From Bacillus proteolyticus (lineage in GTDB: Bacteria > Bacillota > Bacilli > Bacillales > Bacillaceae_G), in contig NZ_MACH01000086.1 of the NCBI RefSeq assembly GCF_001884065.1, positions 22,528 to 86,527 on the forward strand: a stretch of DNA of 64,000 nt, read 5' to 3'. Each line of letters starts with the position of its first letter. Position 1 is the first letter of the stretch. This document shows, one piece after another, positions 1 through 10,900 of this stretch. Position numbers and translations under genes: made by a program. The notes under the pieces are model-generated. The model did not search any database. It saw nothing but the letters and a program-made list of their open reading frames with translations, and had not been told where the DNA came from.

Positions 1-483
1 TTTCTCTAAAAGCCCGATAATACGATCCGCATCACGCATTGAGGATACCTCTGGTGTTGTTACAACGATTGCTTTATCCGCACCTGCTACAGCATTTTTA
101 AATCCCTGCTCAATCCCCGCAGGACAATCAATTAATATGTAATCATAATCTTGACGTAATACTTGTATTAATTCATCCATTTGTTCAGGTGTTACCGCCG
201 ATTTATCGCTCGTTTGTGCTGCAGGTAATAAATAAAGATCATCAAAACGCTTATCTTTAATAAGAGCCTGAGGTAAACGACAACGCCCTTCAACGACATC
301 AACAAGATCAAATACAATACGATTTTCCAGCCCCATTACTACGTCTAAATTGCGTAAACCGATATCTGTATCAATTAAACACACTTTCTTTCCAGATAAC
401 GCAAGGGCTGTACCAATGTTCGCAGACGTTGTAGTTTTACCTACGCCGCCTTTTCCAGATGTAATTACTATTGCCTCTCCCAC
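1..483 (-). CDS. minD: Septum site-determining ATPase MinD (3' end cut by window)
   Basis: Deviant-Walker ParA/MinD ATPase that, with MinC, blocks FtsZ ring formation away from midcell; acts at the membrane. Seen: 161 codons from a GTG start at 483, with the deviant Walker A motif GKGGVGKTT at about residues 10-18 and the switch segment DTDIGLRNLD at about 40-49. The C-terminal half and its amphipathic membrane helix lie outside the window. The GTG follows the minC stop after 2 nt, so the two are translated together at the end of the mreB-mreC-mreD-minC-minD series, the same order as in B. subtilis. Start chosen because the protein then begins MGEAIVITSGK as in known MinD proteins. Confidence 0.96.
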   Translation of the reverse strand, partial: MGEAIVITSGKGGVGKTTTSANIGTALALSGKKVCLIDTDIGLRNLDVVMGLENRIVFDLVDVVEGRCRLPQALIKDKRFDDLYLLPAAQTSDKSAVTPEQMDELIQVLRQDYDYILIDCPAGIEQGFKNAVAGADKAIVVTTPEVSSMRDADRIIGLLEK

Positions 484-485
484 AG

Positions 486-1172
486 CTATACAATTCCCCT
501 TTCTAACTTTGTTAAATTAGGTCTAAGATGAGTGAGAAGTTGCAGGCGATCGACAACAATGTGATTGTTCTCATTAATATACGCACATTCGGCCGCCTCC
601 GCTCCGTCCTCTTTCTCTTCCGGAGCCCGCATTGTCACATCACTAATTCGGAGTTGCATAGGGTTCATAATAGATGCAGCAATAACAGCTTCTGAATCTC
701 CATCATACCCCGCATGTGCAACCCCTCTTAGTGATCCCACGACAAAAATATTCCCCCCAGCGATAACCGTTCCGCCTGGATTAACATCTCCAATTAATAA
801 TAAATTTCCTTTTACATGTAAAACTTGTCCAGAGCGAACAATTTTGGAAATAGGGACAATTTCTGTTTCTTCTTTCCAAGCTATTGCTTCTGCTTTTGTT
901 ATAACATCACTATCAATTGATTCCACAACAAGATTCTTCTTATTGCGAATTAACGTACGAATCTCTTCTTGTTGTACTTCTGTTAAATAACGATTTCCTA
1001 CTTTAACACGCACTTCAATCAAAGAACGTCCGTCACCATCATAGTAATGTGTAGAAAGCTTTTCATCCAATTCTTTTAATAGTTCAGAGAATGAACAGCA
1101 ATCATCTAAATGAAGTGTTATTCCATCTTTTGTCCCTTTTATCGTTACATTTTGTTGCTTTTTTTCTTCCAC
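486..1172 (-). CDS. minC: Septum site-determining protein MinC
   Basis: Inhibitor of FtsZ polymerisation recruited to the membrane by MinD. 228 residues, the usual length. The N-terminal domain spans roughly residues 1-105; the C-terminal beta-helix with the glycine-rich rungs [19 protein letters not shown] and LRGVAHAG lies at about 125-165 and is the MinD-binding part. GTG start at 1172 with GGGGTGAA upstream. It lies 35 bp after mreD and 2 bp before minD, consistent with one transcript. Confidence 0.96.
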   Translation of the reverse strand: MEEKKQQNVTIKGTKDGITLHLDDCCSFSELLKELDEKLSTHYYDGDGRSLIEVRVKVGNRYLTEVQQEEIRTLIRNKKNLVVESIDSDVITKAEAIAWKEETEIVPISKIVRSGQVLHVKGNLLLIGDVNPGGTVIAGGNIFVVGSLRGVAHAGYDGDSEAVIAASIMNPMQLRISDVTMRAPEEKEDGAEAAECAYINENNHIVVDRLQLLTHLRPNLTKLERGIV

Positions 1173-1207
1173 TAAAGTTCACCCCACCGATTCAATTCGA
1201 CATAAAA

Positions 1208-1753
1208 TTAGAAAATCCTTTTTTCTTTTTCTTCCATCGCTTTTGAAAGACGCACTAAATATCGTCTCAGTGGGAAACAAACTATCAATAAGAAAATTCC
1301 ATTTAGCAATAAAGTAGCAAGGAGACGATCAGTGAAAAAGACATACGCCGACATGTGAGTACGCCCTAACAAAGTTAAAAATCCATACACATAATACTCT
1401 AATGCTGCAATACTAGCTAATACGATAGAAACAACAATAAATAAATTCAATTGCAATACCTTCATCGCACTATAAACTAAATATGTCAAAATTGGATAAG
1501 CAAATATATATATACCAACAAGTTCTGTGTATACGGTATCAAATAAGAAACCAAATAATAGTCCGTAGTAAATCCCTTGAACCAGACCATAGTACACTGT
1601 AATAAAACATAACACAATTATAAAGAAATGAGGTGCTGCTATACTGTCTTTCCAAAAGACGTCTATTGGAACAACAGTAGAGAACATATTTTCAAATAAA
1701 AAAACAAAAAGGAGCAAAAGAGGAAGAGCTGCTCTTTTTAAAACTTTCATCAT
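1208..1753 (-). CDS. mreD: Rod shape-determining protein MreD
   Basis: Integral membrane partner of MreB and MreC in the cell-wall elongation machinery. 181 residues, with about five hydrophobic segments and a basic tail (KAMEEKEKRIF). The sequence is poorly conserved between genera, so identification rests on hydropathy, length and position directly after mreC (14 bp). Two consecutive ATG codons (1753 and 1750) can serve as start behind a GGGGGGAAG site. Confidence 0.93.
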   Translation of the reverse strand: MMKVLKRAALPLLLLFVFLFENMFSTVVPIDVFWKDSIAAPHFFIIVLCFITVYYGLVQGIYYGLLFGFLFDTVYTELVGIYIFAYPILTYLVYSAMKVLQLNLFIVVSIVLASIAALEYYVYGFLTLLGRTHMSAYVFFTDRLLATLLLNGIFLLIVCFPLRRYLVRLSKAMEEKEKRIF

Positions 1754-1767
1754 CTCTTCTTCCCCCC

Positions 1768-2619
1768 CTATTCTAACGGTGCCGAAGGCGTGTCACGTTT
1801 GACAACCGTAATATGCTCTACGTCATTTAAATCAGCAGCAGGTTTTACATAAGCTGTTTTTGTTAAACCGTATGGATCAGGCTGAACATCAACGATTTTT
1901 CCGATTACAAGACCCTTCGGGAAAATATCACCAAGTCCAGATGTTACAACTAGTTGATCTTTTTGTACTGGTACATCAGAGCCAATCTTTGTGAAAAGAA
2001 GTAATTGTTTTTCTTTATCGTAACCTTCAATCAACCCAAAGATTTTTTCTTGTCCTTGTACAATAGCAGAAACACGGTTTGTTCGGCTCATAGAACTTAA
2101 CAACTCTACTGATGATGTAAACTGAGATACACTTTTCACTCGTCCAACTAAACCTTGTGAAGTTATTACCGCCATATCTTTTTTAATTCCTTGTTGTGCC
2201 CCTTTATCAATTCCAACTAGATCGTACCATTTGTCGGGATTACGAGAAACAACAGTAGCTGGAATTTCAGTATAACCGCTATTTAACGCTGTTTTACCAG
2301 TTAACTCTTGTAGTTTCTTTTTATCATCTTCTAATTGCTTTACGTCAACTGATAACTTTGCATAGTTATCTAATTTTGCTTTTAATTCTTTATTCTCTTC
2401 ATACGTGCGCTTTACATCTTCTACGTTTTCGAAGAATCCGGCAACATAATTCGCTGGCTTTTGGAATACACGTTCTACAACACCGACAGTATCTTTTATA
2501 AACTGCTCGGGCCATGTTAAACTGTTCCGTTCTTTCAATGAGATTCCAATCAATGCCACGAGAAGAATAATACTAACTAACAAAACAATTAATCTTTTGT
2601 TTAAGAAAAACTGTGGCAC
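1768..2619 (-). CDS. mreC: Rod shape-determining protein MreC
   Basis: Bitopic membrane protein that links MreB filaments to periplasm-facing wall synthases. Single N-terminal membrane segment at about residues 9-28 (LIVLLVSIILLVALIGISL), a coiled coil at about 65-100, then the MreC beta-barrel core. Two in-frame GTG codons compete: 2625 and 2619. The second is preferred because the AGAGGGTG site is then about 6 nt upstream and the protein begins MPQFFLNKRL, like B. subtilis MreC; this gives 283 residues. Between mreB and mreD. Confidence 0.95.
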   Translation of the reverse strand: MPQFFLNKRLIVLLVSIILLVALIGISLKERNSLTWPEQFIKDTVGVVERVFQKPANYVAGFFENVEDVKRTYEENKELKAKLDNYAKLSVDVKQLEDDKKKLQELTGKTALNSGYTEIPATVVSRNPDKWYDLVGIDKGAQQGIKKDMAVITSQGLVGRVKSVSQFTSSVELLSSMSRTNRVSAIVQGQEKIFGLIEGYDKEKQLLLFTKIGSDVPVQKDQLVVTSGLGDIFPKGLVIGKIVDVQPDPYGLTKTAYVKPAADLNDVEHITVVKRDTPSAPLE

Positions 2620-2660
2620 GTTCACACCCTCTTAATTTCATTGATTTTTATTTTGCAATA

Positions 2661-3704
<1,044 letters not shown>

Positions 3705-3838
3705 TCACGGACTCATTTTCTCTTACTTTATATGATAAAAACAGTACGTTTTTTTATATCTGTATCCTTTTTGTAGATAATTTTCTACAAAAAACTCATA
3801 AATCACATTATAAAACAAAATAAGTAAAAAGCATAGTC

Positions 3839-4516
3839 TTAAATATGACCTTTTTCCTTTAAACTCACGAATTTATGGTCACCTATTATAATATGATCGA
3901 GCACTTCAATTCCGATAATCTGGCCGCATTCTACTAAACGTTTTGTTACTTCAATATCTTCTCGGCTCGGCGTAGGATCTCCTGAGGGATGGTTATGAAG
4001 ACATATTATAGAGGCTGCTGCACGACGGAATGCTTCTTTAAAAACTTCCCTCGGATGCACAATCGACGTATTTAAACTTCCAATAAAAATCGTTTGCCTA
4101 TGTATAACTTGATTTTTTGTATTCAAATATAAACACACAAAATGCTCCTGCTGTAAAAAACGCATCTCTTCCATCATATAACTCGCACAATCTTCCGGGC
4201 TTCGAATGCTATATCTATTCCGATATTCTAAACGAACCATTCTTCTCCCTAATTCAAAAGCAGCCATAAGTTGCGACGCTTTTGCGATTCCAACACCATG
4301 AATGCTTATTAGCTCTTCTAATGTTGCGTCTTTCAACATTCGTAAACCATCAAAATGGTGTAAAATTTTATCTGATAACGTTAAAACTGTATCTTCTTTA
4401 GAACCTGTTCTGAGTAATACTGCAAGAAGCTCTCGATTCGATAAACTTCCAGCTCCTTCTAACAATAAACGCTCCCGTGGCTGTTCCTCTTTCACAACAT
4501 CACGAATACCGTTCAT
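3839..4516 (-). CDS. radC: RadC-family JAB/MPN domain protein
   Basis: Member of the RadC (DUF2466) family, historically linked to DNA repair although a direct role is not established. 225 residues: an N-terminal helix-hairpin-helix-like part (LISIHGVGIAKASQLMAAFELG at about 67-88) and a C-terminal JAMM metal-site domain with HNHPSGDPTPSREDI near residue 173, giving the expected His-X-His and Asp ligands. Good GAGGTG site before the ATG. Between maf and mreB as in B. subtilis. Confidence 0.95.
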   Translation of the reverse strand: MNGIRDVVKEEQPRERLLLEGAGSLSNRELLAVLLRTGSKEDTVLTLSDKILHHFDGLRMLKDATLEELISIHGVGIAKASQLMAAFELGRRMVRLEYRNRYSIRSPEDCASYMMEEMRFLQQEHFVCLYLNTKNQVIHRQTIFIGSLNTSIVHPREVFKEAFRRAAASIICLHNHPSGDPTPSREDIEVTKRLVECGQIIGIEVLDHIIIGDHKFVSLKEKGHI

Positions 4517-4565
4517 TTCTTCACCTCTTTTTTATTAGTTCTCTCAAAGAAAACCCCATGCAATT

Positions 4566-5141
4566 TTACGCATGGGTTACATCGCTATCAAACTGTTTTA
4601 ATTCACGAACAAGACGTGCAATTGGCAAGCCTACCACACTATAATAATCCCCTTGAATGTGCTGAACAAAAATAGATCCTTTCCCTTGGATCCCATAACT
4701 TCCTGCTTTATCAAGTGGTTCCTTCGATGCAACGTATGCGTCAATTTCATCTTCTGTTAATTCCCAAAACGTCACTTCTGTACGCTCATAAAAAGTTACC
4801 GTTTTCTCTTTTAATATAATCGCAACACCAGTATATACTTCATGTGTTTTCCCTGATAATAATTGTAACATTTCTTTCGCCTCAGCCCCATTAGACGGCT
4901 TTCCAAGAATACGTGACTCATATGTAACAATTGTATCTGCACCTAATACAATATCATCACTATAATTTTCTGCTACGGCAGATGCTTTTTGTAAAGCAAG
5001 CGACATAACAATATCAGAAGGTGATGAATATGCACCAATCGTCTCATCTACTTCACTAACAACAACTTCAAATGGCACATCAGCTAATTCAAGCAGTTCC
5101 TTCCTCCGAGGTGATCCTGAAGCTAAAATAATTTTTTTCAT
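4566..5141 (-). CDS. maf: Maf nucleotide pyrophosphatase
   Basis: Maf/HAM1-type nucleoside triphosphate pyrophosphatase, thought to remove modified nucleotides (dTTP/UTP class) and in Bacillus connected to septum formation. 191 residues starting [18 protein letters not shown]; the ASGSPRR motif at residues 7-13 and the later GADTIV motif are diagnostic. The reading frame stays open 50 codons further upstream, but the ATG at 5141 has a strong GGAAGGAG site and matches the family start. Downstream of spoIIB, upstream of radC. Confidence 0.96.
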   Translation of the reverse strand: MKKIILASGSPRRKELLELADVPFEVVVSEVDETIGAYSSPSDIVMSLALQKASAVAENYSDDIVLGADTIVTYESRILGKPSNGAEAKEMLQLLSGKTHEVYTGVAIILKEKTVTFYERTEVTFWELTEDEIDAYVASKEPLDKAGSYGIQGKGSIFVQHIQGDYYSVVGLPIARLVRELKQFDSDVTHA

Positions 5142-5314
5142 GTTTTCTCCTTCCTTTCTCATATGAAGCAGAACAATTCCTATCAATCGTATCAAAGGAA
5201 TAGTTTTCCCACAAATTAGAGAAATATCATTTTCTCTAATTAAAATAATAATTTTTTTAATACGATTATACTCTGCCCACAAAGAAAGCACTTTGTTCTA
5301 AATTCAAAAGAAAA

Positions 5315-5338
5315 GAAAGAAGTATAAATACTTCTTTC
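5315..5338 (-). terminator. Terminator after spoIIB
   Basis: Inverted repeat GAAAGAAGTAT / ATACTTCTTTC with a 2-nt centre, followed on the minus strand by a T-rich stretch. Separates spoIIB from maf. Confidence 0.65.
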
Positions 5339-5353
5339 TCCTTCATCTTATTA

Positions 5354-6289
5354 TCATTTCACTTTTTGTGAAACTATTTTTTCATATGAAAGTAAGCCAT
5401 CAATAATAACTTGATTTAATTTAGCTACAGATTCCTTATCACTCTTCCCTTCCTTAATTGTTTGCACGGCTACTGACGTGTACGTATAAAGCTTCTTCGC
5501 ATCTTCACGCTTCATACTTTTCCCTTCTTTTTCAATCGCTTTCCACTCTTTTGTGATTGCTTCTATATCTTTTGGGTTACTCTTTCCACTAGTTTGCACA
5601 CCGAAAACGTATTTTTCAAAATGAGTATACAATGGCTGTATTTTCGCTAAAAACCCACCCACTTCTTTATCATTTTTGAGTAATGCTTTATCTGTAATAT
5701 CCCAATTTTTTTTCAAAACTGAAACACCATCTTGCTTATACTGGCCTATTAATTGATTCACAGCTTGTTCATCACTTGCAACACCAACAACTAACGCATA
5801 CTTATCACCACTCGGTTTCAAAGCAGCCACGCCTCCATTACTTTTCCACTCTTCAATAGCTGCCTGTCCCTTTTCTTCAGAGGAGTATAGCCCTCCTTGA
5901 ACGAAAAATAGTTTCATTGGTTCTAATGCAGCTCCTACCTGCGCTTTTTGTTCTACCGTTCCGTCCACCTTTTGTTCCTCATTACCTGTCTGCTTCGAAG
6001 CCGTTACCGTACCTTCCCCTGTTGTCCCTTGTCCAGTTAATAAATGAATTATCCCCATCCCAAATACAGTACCGATAATAATTGCAGTTGCAACGATTGC
6101 GATTATTGTTGTACTCCATTTCTTTCGGTATTGTGCCATAGACGATGTCTTTTCTTTTTTAAAAGGTACAACGTTTTGCGGTCTTTCACTTTCGACTACC
6201 ATCCATTCAAACTCATCTTTCTTCTTTTCTTCATACTTCGCTTCTGTTCCATTTACTTTCACCGAGATCGTTCGTGATTGCTTGTCCAT
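5354..6289 (-). CDS. spoIIB: Stage II sporulation protein B, SPOR-domain membrane protein
   Basis: SpoIIB-like protein that assists septal peptidoglycan thinning during engulfment. 311 residues: cytoplasmic N-terminus of about 75 residues, one membrane segment (IIAIVATAIIIGTVFGMGII, about residues 60-80), a linker, then a SPOR-like peptidoglycan-binding domain near 125-195 (FFVQGGLYSSEEKGQAAIEE). ATG at 6289 chosen over an upstream GTG (6304) because GAGGTG is well placed. Identification leans on position beside maf. B. subtilis has comC between this gene and folC; here no gene fits in that gap. Confidence 0.85.
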   Translation of the reverse strand: MDKQSRTISVKVNGTEAKYEEKKKDEFEWMVVESERPQNVVPFKKEKTSSMAQYRKKWSTTIIAIVATAIIIGTVFGMGIIHLLTGQGTTGEGTVTASKQTGNEEQKVDGTVEQKAQVGAALEPMKLFFVQGGLYSSEEKGQAAIEEWKSNGGVAALKPSGDKYALVVGVASDEQAVNQLIGQYKQDGVSVLKKNWDITDKALLKNDKEVGGFLAKIQPLYTHFEKYVFGVQTSGKSNPKDIEAITKEWKAIEKEGKSMKREDAKKLYTYTSVAVQTIKEGKSDKESVAKLNQVIIDGLLSYEKIVSQKVK

Positions 6290-6429
6290 ACACTCACACC
6301 TCACCTCTTATCGTTGTCCGCATCATATCATATTCATTTCACAAAAAAACGAGATATTTGTCAGAGGAATTCGCCAAATTATCCTATATAATTATCTTAT
6401 ATGTATGCATTTGACTTCATTTGTAGAAC

Positions 6430-6463
6430 AAAAAACTAGATAGCAAATACTATCTAGTTTTTT
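6430..6463 (-). terminator. Terminator overlapping the folC stop codon
   Basis: Stem ACTAGATAG / CTATCTAGT with a 6-nt loop and T runs on both strands. The folC TAG stop (6456-6454) lies within the stem. Confidence 0.8.
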
Positions 6464-7755
6464 TCGCAAATATATTTTCGAACTTCGGAAATGAAATATA
6501 GAGAACCTGTTATGATGAAAACATCATTTTCTCCTATCATTTCAATCTTCGTATCAATTGCCTCTTTCCAATCTTCAAAAGTTAATTTTGATTCTTTTTG
6601 TGAATACGATGCAAGTTTGTCAGCAGAAATAGCACGATCAAAGGCGAATGTTGTAAAAATAATTTCATCGGCAATGGCTTCTAATTGCCCTACCATGTTA
6701 TGTAACTGCTTGTCACCAAGAGCAGTAAATAAAACTACTACATTTTTATCTTTGTAATGTGCCTCTACTGTTTTCACAAGGCTTTCAATACCCTCTGGAT
6801 TATGAGCACCATCTATAATAATATCCGGGTTACTTTGTAGCTTTTCAAATCGGCCAATCCAGTACGCTTCCTGTAATCCAACTTTCATTTCCTCTTCATT
6901 AATTAAAAATGATAAATATGTTTTTAAATACATTACGGCCATAAGCGCTACTGTAGCATTGCCTACTTGATGAATACCTTTCATCGAAATCCGAACATCT
7001 TCAAATGAGGCGAATGGACAAGCAAAATCAAAATGTTCTCCATCTTCATTAGAATGTTTATGTAGTGATGTAAACTGTTTGCCAAGTTCATATACGTTTG
7101 CATGATTTTCCTTCGCAACCTTTTGAATGACTTGCAATGCTTCTTCATCTTGTACACCAGTAATTACTGGAACACCTGATTTAATAATCCCTGCCTTTTC
7201 ATATGCAATTTCTCCTAGTGTATTCCCTAAAATATGCATATGATCGTGACCGATATTCGTAATAATAGTGAGAACAGGATGAATAACGTTTGTAGAATCA
7301 AACCTTCCCCCAAGCCCTGTTTCAAATAAAACAACATCACAGAAATTAACTTTACCGAAATAGCAAATTGCCATAACAGTAATAATTTCAAACTCGGTCG
7401 CTTCTCCTAAATCCGTCTCGTCTAGTTTTTCAACGACCGGCTTTACCATATTTACAAGTTCCGCAATCTCTTCATCTGCAATTGGTGTTCCGTTCACACT
7501 AATACGTTCATTGAATGTTTCGATATAAGGAGAGGTAAATGTTCCTACTTTATATTTCGCGCCCTCTAACATGTTGCGCATGTATGTTAAAGTTGAACCT
7601 TTTCCATTTGTACCCGCAAGATGAACACATTTTATATGACGCTCTGGATTTCCGAGCTCTTCTAACATCCATTGCATTCTTTCTAATCCTGGTTTTATCC
7701 CAAATTTCAATCGGCTATGAATCCATCCTATCGCTTCTTCGTATGTATGTATCAC
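6454..7755 (-). CDS. folC: Folylpolyglutamate synthase / dihydrofolate synthase
   Basis: Mur-ligase-family enzyme adding glutamate to dihydropteroate or folates. ATP-binding loop AGTNGKGST at about residues 46-54, then TFTSPYIETFNERISVNG, FETGLGGRFDSTNV and the C-terminal IDGAHNPEG motif. The frame is open to an ATG at 7782, but the GTG at 7755 is preferred: AAAGGGG lies about 10 nt upstream and the protein then begins at the IHTYEEAIGWIH segment as in B. subtilis FolC (433 residues). Downstream of valS but behind a terminator-like hairpin. Confidence 0.95.
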   Translation of the reverse strand: MIHTYEEAIGWIHSRLKFGIKPGLERMQWMLEELGNPERHIKCVHLAGTNGKGSTLTYMRNMLEGAKYKVGTFTSPYIETFNERISVNGTPIADEEIAELVNMVKPVVEKLDETDLGEATEFEIITVMAICYFGKVNFCDVVLFETGLGGRFDSTNVIHPVLTIITNIGHDHMHILGNTLGEIAYEKAGIIKSGVPVITGVQDEEALQVIQKVAKENHANVYELGKQFTSLHKHSNEDGEHFDFACPFASFEDVRISMKGIHQVGNATVALMAVMYLKTYLSFLINEEEMKVGLQEAYWIGRFEKLQSNPDIIIDGAHNPEGIESLVKTVEAHYKDKNVVVLFTALGDKQLHNMVGQLEAIADEIIFTTFAFDRAISADKLASYSQKESKLTFEDWKEAIDTKIEMIGENDVFIITGSLYFISEVRKYICEKN

Positions 7756-7811
7756 GTATGTTATTCCCCTTTCAAAAGACAACCTTCATACCTCTATTAT
7801 ACGCAAAGAAA

Positions 7812-7838
7812 AGAGACTCACCAATATAGTGAGTCTCT
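7812..7838 (-). terminator. Terminator after valS
   Basis: Perfect 10-bp stem AGAGACTCAC / GTGAGTCTCT with a 7-nt loop, followed on the minus strand by TTTTCTTT. Lies between valS and folC. Confidence 0.75.
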
Positions 7839-7849
7839 GAAAAAATATT

Positions 7850-10495
7850 TTATTTCTCAAGATCCGCTAGACGTTGACGAACCGCTTCACGTTTTTCTAG
7901 GTAATCTTGCTCTTTCGCACGCTCTCCGTCAATAACTGCTGCAGGAGCTTTCGCTACGAAACCTTGGTTTGAAAGTTTCTTCTGTACTCGTTCTACTTCT
8001 TTATCGAACTTCTCAAGTTCTTTTTCAAGACGAGCTTTTTCCTCATCAAGATTGATAAGATCAGCTAACGGTAAGAATAACTCTGCACCTGATACGATTG
8101 CAGTCATCGCTTTTTCTGGCGCTTGTAGATCTGTTTTAATTGTTAATTCACTTGGGTTACAGAAACGCTCAATGTAAGAGCTGTTTTTCGTAAGTTGAGC
8201 TAGTACTGCCTCATCTTTGGCTTTAATTTGCATTTGAACTTTTTTGCTCATTGGCGTATTTACTTCTGCACGGATGTTACGAACAGAGCGAATGATATCA
8301 ACTAGAAGGTGCATTTCTGCTGCCGCTTCTTTATCTTGTAAATCTTCGCGAACTGTTGGCCATGCTGCTACTGTAATAGACTCGCCTTCATGCGGTAAAT
8401 GCTGCCAAATTTTCTCTGTTACGAATGGCATGAACGGGTGTAATAGACGCATTGTTTGGTCTAATACGTAAGCTAAAATAGAACGAGTTGTTTTCTTAGC
8501 TGTCTCATCTTCACCGTATAGTGGCAGTTTCGCCATCTCAATGTACCAGTCACAGAAATCATCCCAAATGAAGTTGTATAATGAACGACCAGCTTCACCG
8601 AACTCATATTTATCCATGTTACGTGTTACACTTTCGATTGTTTCGTTTAAGCGAGTTAAAATCCACTTATCTGCAACTGATTTTTCACCAGTTAAATCGA
8701 TTTCTTCATACTTCATGTCATCCATGTTCATTAATACGAAACGTGATGCGTTCCAAATTTTATTAATGAAGTTCCAAGTAGATTCTACTTTCTCCATGCT
8801 GAAGCGTAAATCTTGGCCTGGTGCACTTCCTGTTGATAAGAAGTAACGCATTGCATCTGCACCGTATTTCTCGATAACATCCATAGGATCAATACCGTTA
8901 CCAAGAGATTTACTCATTTTACGTCCTTGCTCATCGCGAACTAAACCGTGAATTAATACATCTTTAAATGGACGCTCTCCTGTAAACTCTAAACCTTGGA
9001 AAATCATACGAGATACCCAGAAGAAGATGATGTCATAACCAGTTACTAGTGCATCTGTTGAATAGAACTTTTTAAAGTCTGCTGCCTCTTCATTTGGCCA
9101 GCCAAGTGTTGAGAATGGCCATAACGCTGAGCTAAACCATGTATCAAGTACGTCATTATCTTGATTCCAGTTTTCAATATCCGTTGGTGCTTCTGTACCT
9201 ACGTATATTTCACCAGTTTCTTTATGATACCAAGCTGGAATGCGATGTCCCCACCATAATTGACGAGAAATACACCAGTCATGAATGTTTTCCATCCAGC
9301 GTAAGTATGTGTTTTCAAAACGCTCTGGTACGAACGTTACTTTTTCTTCTTCTTTTTGTTGAAGTTCTACCGCTTTTTCTGCAAGTGGAGCCATTTTTAC
9401 GAACCATTGTGTTGATAAGTAAGGCTCAACAACTGCACCGCTACGCTCACTATGACCTACTGAGTGCATATGAGGCTCGATTTCTACTAATACGCCAGCT
9501 TCTTGTAAGTCTTTCACTAACTCTTTACGACATTCGAAACGATCCATACCGTTATACTTGCCAGCTTTTTCGTTCATCGTTCCATTTTCGTTCATTACTA
9601 AAATACGTGGTAAGTCATGACGGTTACCTACTTCAAAGTCATTCGGGTCATGAGCTGGTGTAATTTTCACAACGCCTGTTCCGAAGTCTTTTTCTACGTA
9701 TTCATCAGCAATAATCGGAATCTCACGGCCTACGATTGGAAGTGTAACTGTTTTTCCGATTAAATGTTTGTAGCGATCATCTTCTGGATGAACTGCTACC
9801 GCTGTATCTCCAAGCATCGTTTCTGGACGAGTAGTTGCAAGACGAATGTGACCAGAACCATCTGTTAACGGATAATTCATATGGTAGAATGCACCTTGAA
9901 CTTCTTTATGAATTACTTCAATATCAGAAAGAGCTGTGCGTGTTGCTGGATCCCAGTTGATAATATACTCACCGCGGTAAATTAAACCTTTTTCATATAA
10001 TTGAACAAATACTTTATTAACAGCGTTAGATAAACCTTCGTCTAATGTGAAACGTTCACGAGAATAGTCTAGTCCTAAACCAACTTTTCCCCATTGTTGA
10101 CGAATGTGAGAAGCGTATTCTTCTTTCCATTCCCAAGCTTTTTCAAGGAATTTCTCACGGCCAAGATCGTAACGTGAAATACCTTCTTCACGAAGTTTCC
10201 CTTCTACTTTCGCTTGCGTTGCGATACCAGCATGGTCCATTCCTGGAAGCCACAGTACATCGTAACCTTGCATACGTTTCGTACGAGTTAAAATATCTTG
10301 AAGAGTTGTATCCCAAGCATGACCTAAGTGTAACTTACCAGTTACGTTCGGAGGTGGAATTACAATTGTATACGGTTGTTTCTTCTCGTCTCCTGTTGCT
10401 TCGAAATATTTGCCTTCAAGCCACCATTGATAAAGGCCTTCTTCAACGGACATATGATCATATTTAGTTGGTAAATTCTTTTCCGTGTTTGACAT
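7850..10495 (-). CDS. valS: Valyl-tRNA synthetase
   Basis: Class I aminoacyl-tRNA synthetase charging tRNA-Val, with an editing domain. 881 residues, the family length. HIGH-type motif [15 protein letters not shown] at about residues 47-61, KMSKSLGN near 525, CP1 editing domain between them, and a C-terminal coiled coil (residues about 810-880, rich in K/E) typical of ValRS. ATG with GGAGGG site. Controlled by the T-box leader immediately upstream. Confidence 0.99.
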   Translation of the reverse strand: MSNTEKNLPTKYDHMSVEEGLYQWWLEGKYFEATGDEKKQPYTIVIPPPNVTGKLHLGHAWDTTLQDILTRTKRMQGYDVLWLPGMDHAGIATQAKVEGKLREEGISRYDLGREKFLEKAWEWKEEYASHIRQQWGKVGLGLDYSRERFTLDEGLSNAVNKVFVQLYEKGLIYRGEYIINWDPATRTALSDIEVIHKEVQGAFYHMNYPLTDGSGHIRLATTRPETMLGDTAVAVHPEDDRYKHLIGKTVTLPIVGREIPIIADEYVEKDFGTGVVKITPAHDPNDFEVGNRHDLPRILVMNENGTMNEKAGKYNGMDRFECRKELVKDLQEAGVLVEIEPHMHSVGHSERSGAVVEPYLSTQWFVKMAPLAEKAVELQQKEEEKVTFVPERFENTYLRWMENIHDWCISRQLWWGHRIPAWYHKETGEIYVGTEAPTDIENWNQDNDVLDTWFSSALWPFSTLGWPNEEAADFKKFYSTDALVTGYDIIFFWVSRMIFQGLEFTGERPFKDVLIHGLVRDEQGRKMSKSLGNGIDPMDVIEKYGADAMRYFLSTGSAPGQDLRFSMEKVESTWNFINKIWNASRFVLMNMDDMKYEEIDLTGEKSVADKWILTRLNETIESVTRNMDKYEFGEAGRSLYNFIWDDFCDWYIEMAKLPLYGEDETAKKTTRSILAYVLDQTMRLLHPFMPFVTEKIWQHLPHEGESITVAAWPTVREDLQDKEAAAEMHLLVDIIRSVRNIRAEVNTPMSKKVQMQIKAKDEAVLAQLTKNSSYIERFCNPSELTIKTDLQAPEKAMTAIVSGAELFLPLADLINLDEEKARLEKELEKFDKEVERVQKKLSNQGFVAKAPAAVIDGERAKEQDYLEKREAVRQRLADLEK

Positions 10496-10517
10496 TATTT
10501 TCCCTCCTTAAAATAAA

Positions 10518-10773
10518 AAATGCCCCTCATCCAAAAAAGGACGAGGGACATCGCGGTACCACCTTTATTTACAAACAAATTCAGAATTTGCTTATACTCT
10601 TAATTTGATAACGGACAAATCCGTCTTTTCCTAATGAGAACTATTCCGTTCAGAAAAGATGCTCCAGGGCTACCTTCTAACATAACTATCTAGAGAATCT
10701 CCCAGCTAATGATTCTCCTCTCTGAAGACGTTTCATGTTATACTCTTCCCCTTCAATGCATTTATATGATTGT
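10518..10773 (-). promoter_or_regulatory. T-box leader of valS
   Basis: The conserved T-box AAGGTGGTACCGCG reads on the minus strand at 10565-10552. It is followed by a terminator hairpin, CCCTCGTCC / GGATGAGGG at about 10546-10524, then a T run. Upstream lie the AGAGAGG and GCTGGGAGATTCTC elements of stem I and a TATAAT box at 10784-10779. Uncharged tRNA-Val is expected to pair with the specifier and the T-box bulge and favour antitermination. A GTA triplet sits in the likely specifier area, but I did not fold the whole leader. Confidence 0.9.
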
Positions 10774-10864
10774 TAATTATTATATACAATAGTGTAAAAA
10801 ACGAAACCTTATTCGTCAAGATAAATTTGAAACTACGGCTTTTATCTCTTTATGGAACTAATAA

Positions 10865-10900
10865 AAAAAGATAAGCAGGGTTCTCCCTACTTATCTTTTT
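10865..10900 (-). terminator. Terminator after ysxE
   Basis: Stem AAAAGATAAGCAGGG / CCCTACTTATCTTTT (one G-T pair) with a 4-nt loop; the distal arm reaches the ysxE stop codon. Confidence 0.8.

Noticed and set aside
5142-5291. 50-codon N-terminal extension of maf
   Set aside because: The ATG at 5141 has a strong ribosome site and gives the family start; the extension is AT-rich intergenic sequence.
9139-9663. 174-codon plus-strand frame inside valS
   Set aside because: Antisense to a fully conserved ValRS gene; no ribosome site and a composition explained by the complementary codons.
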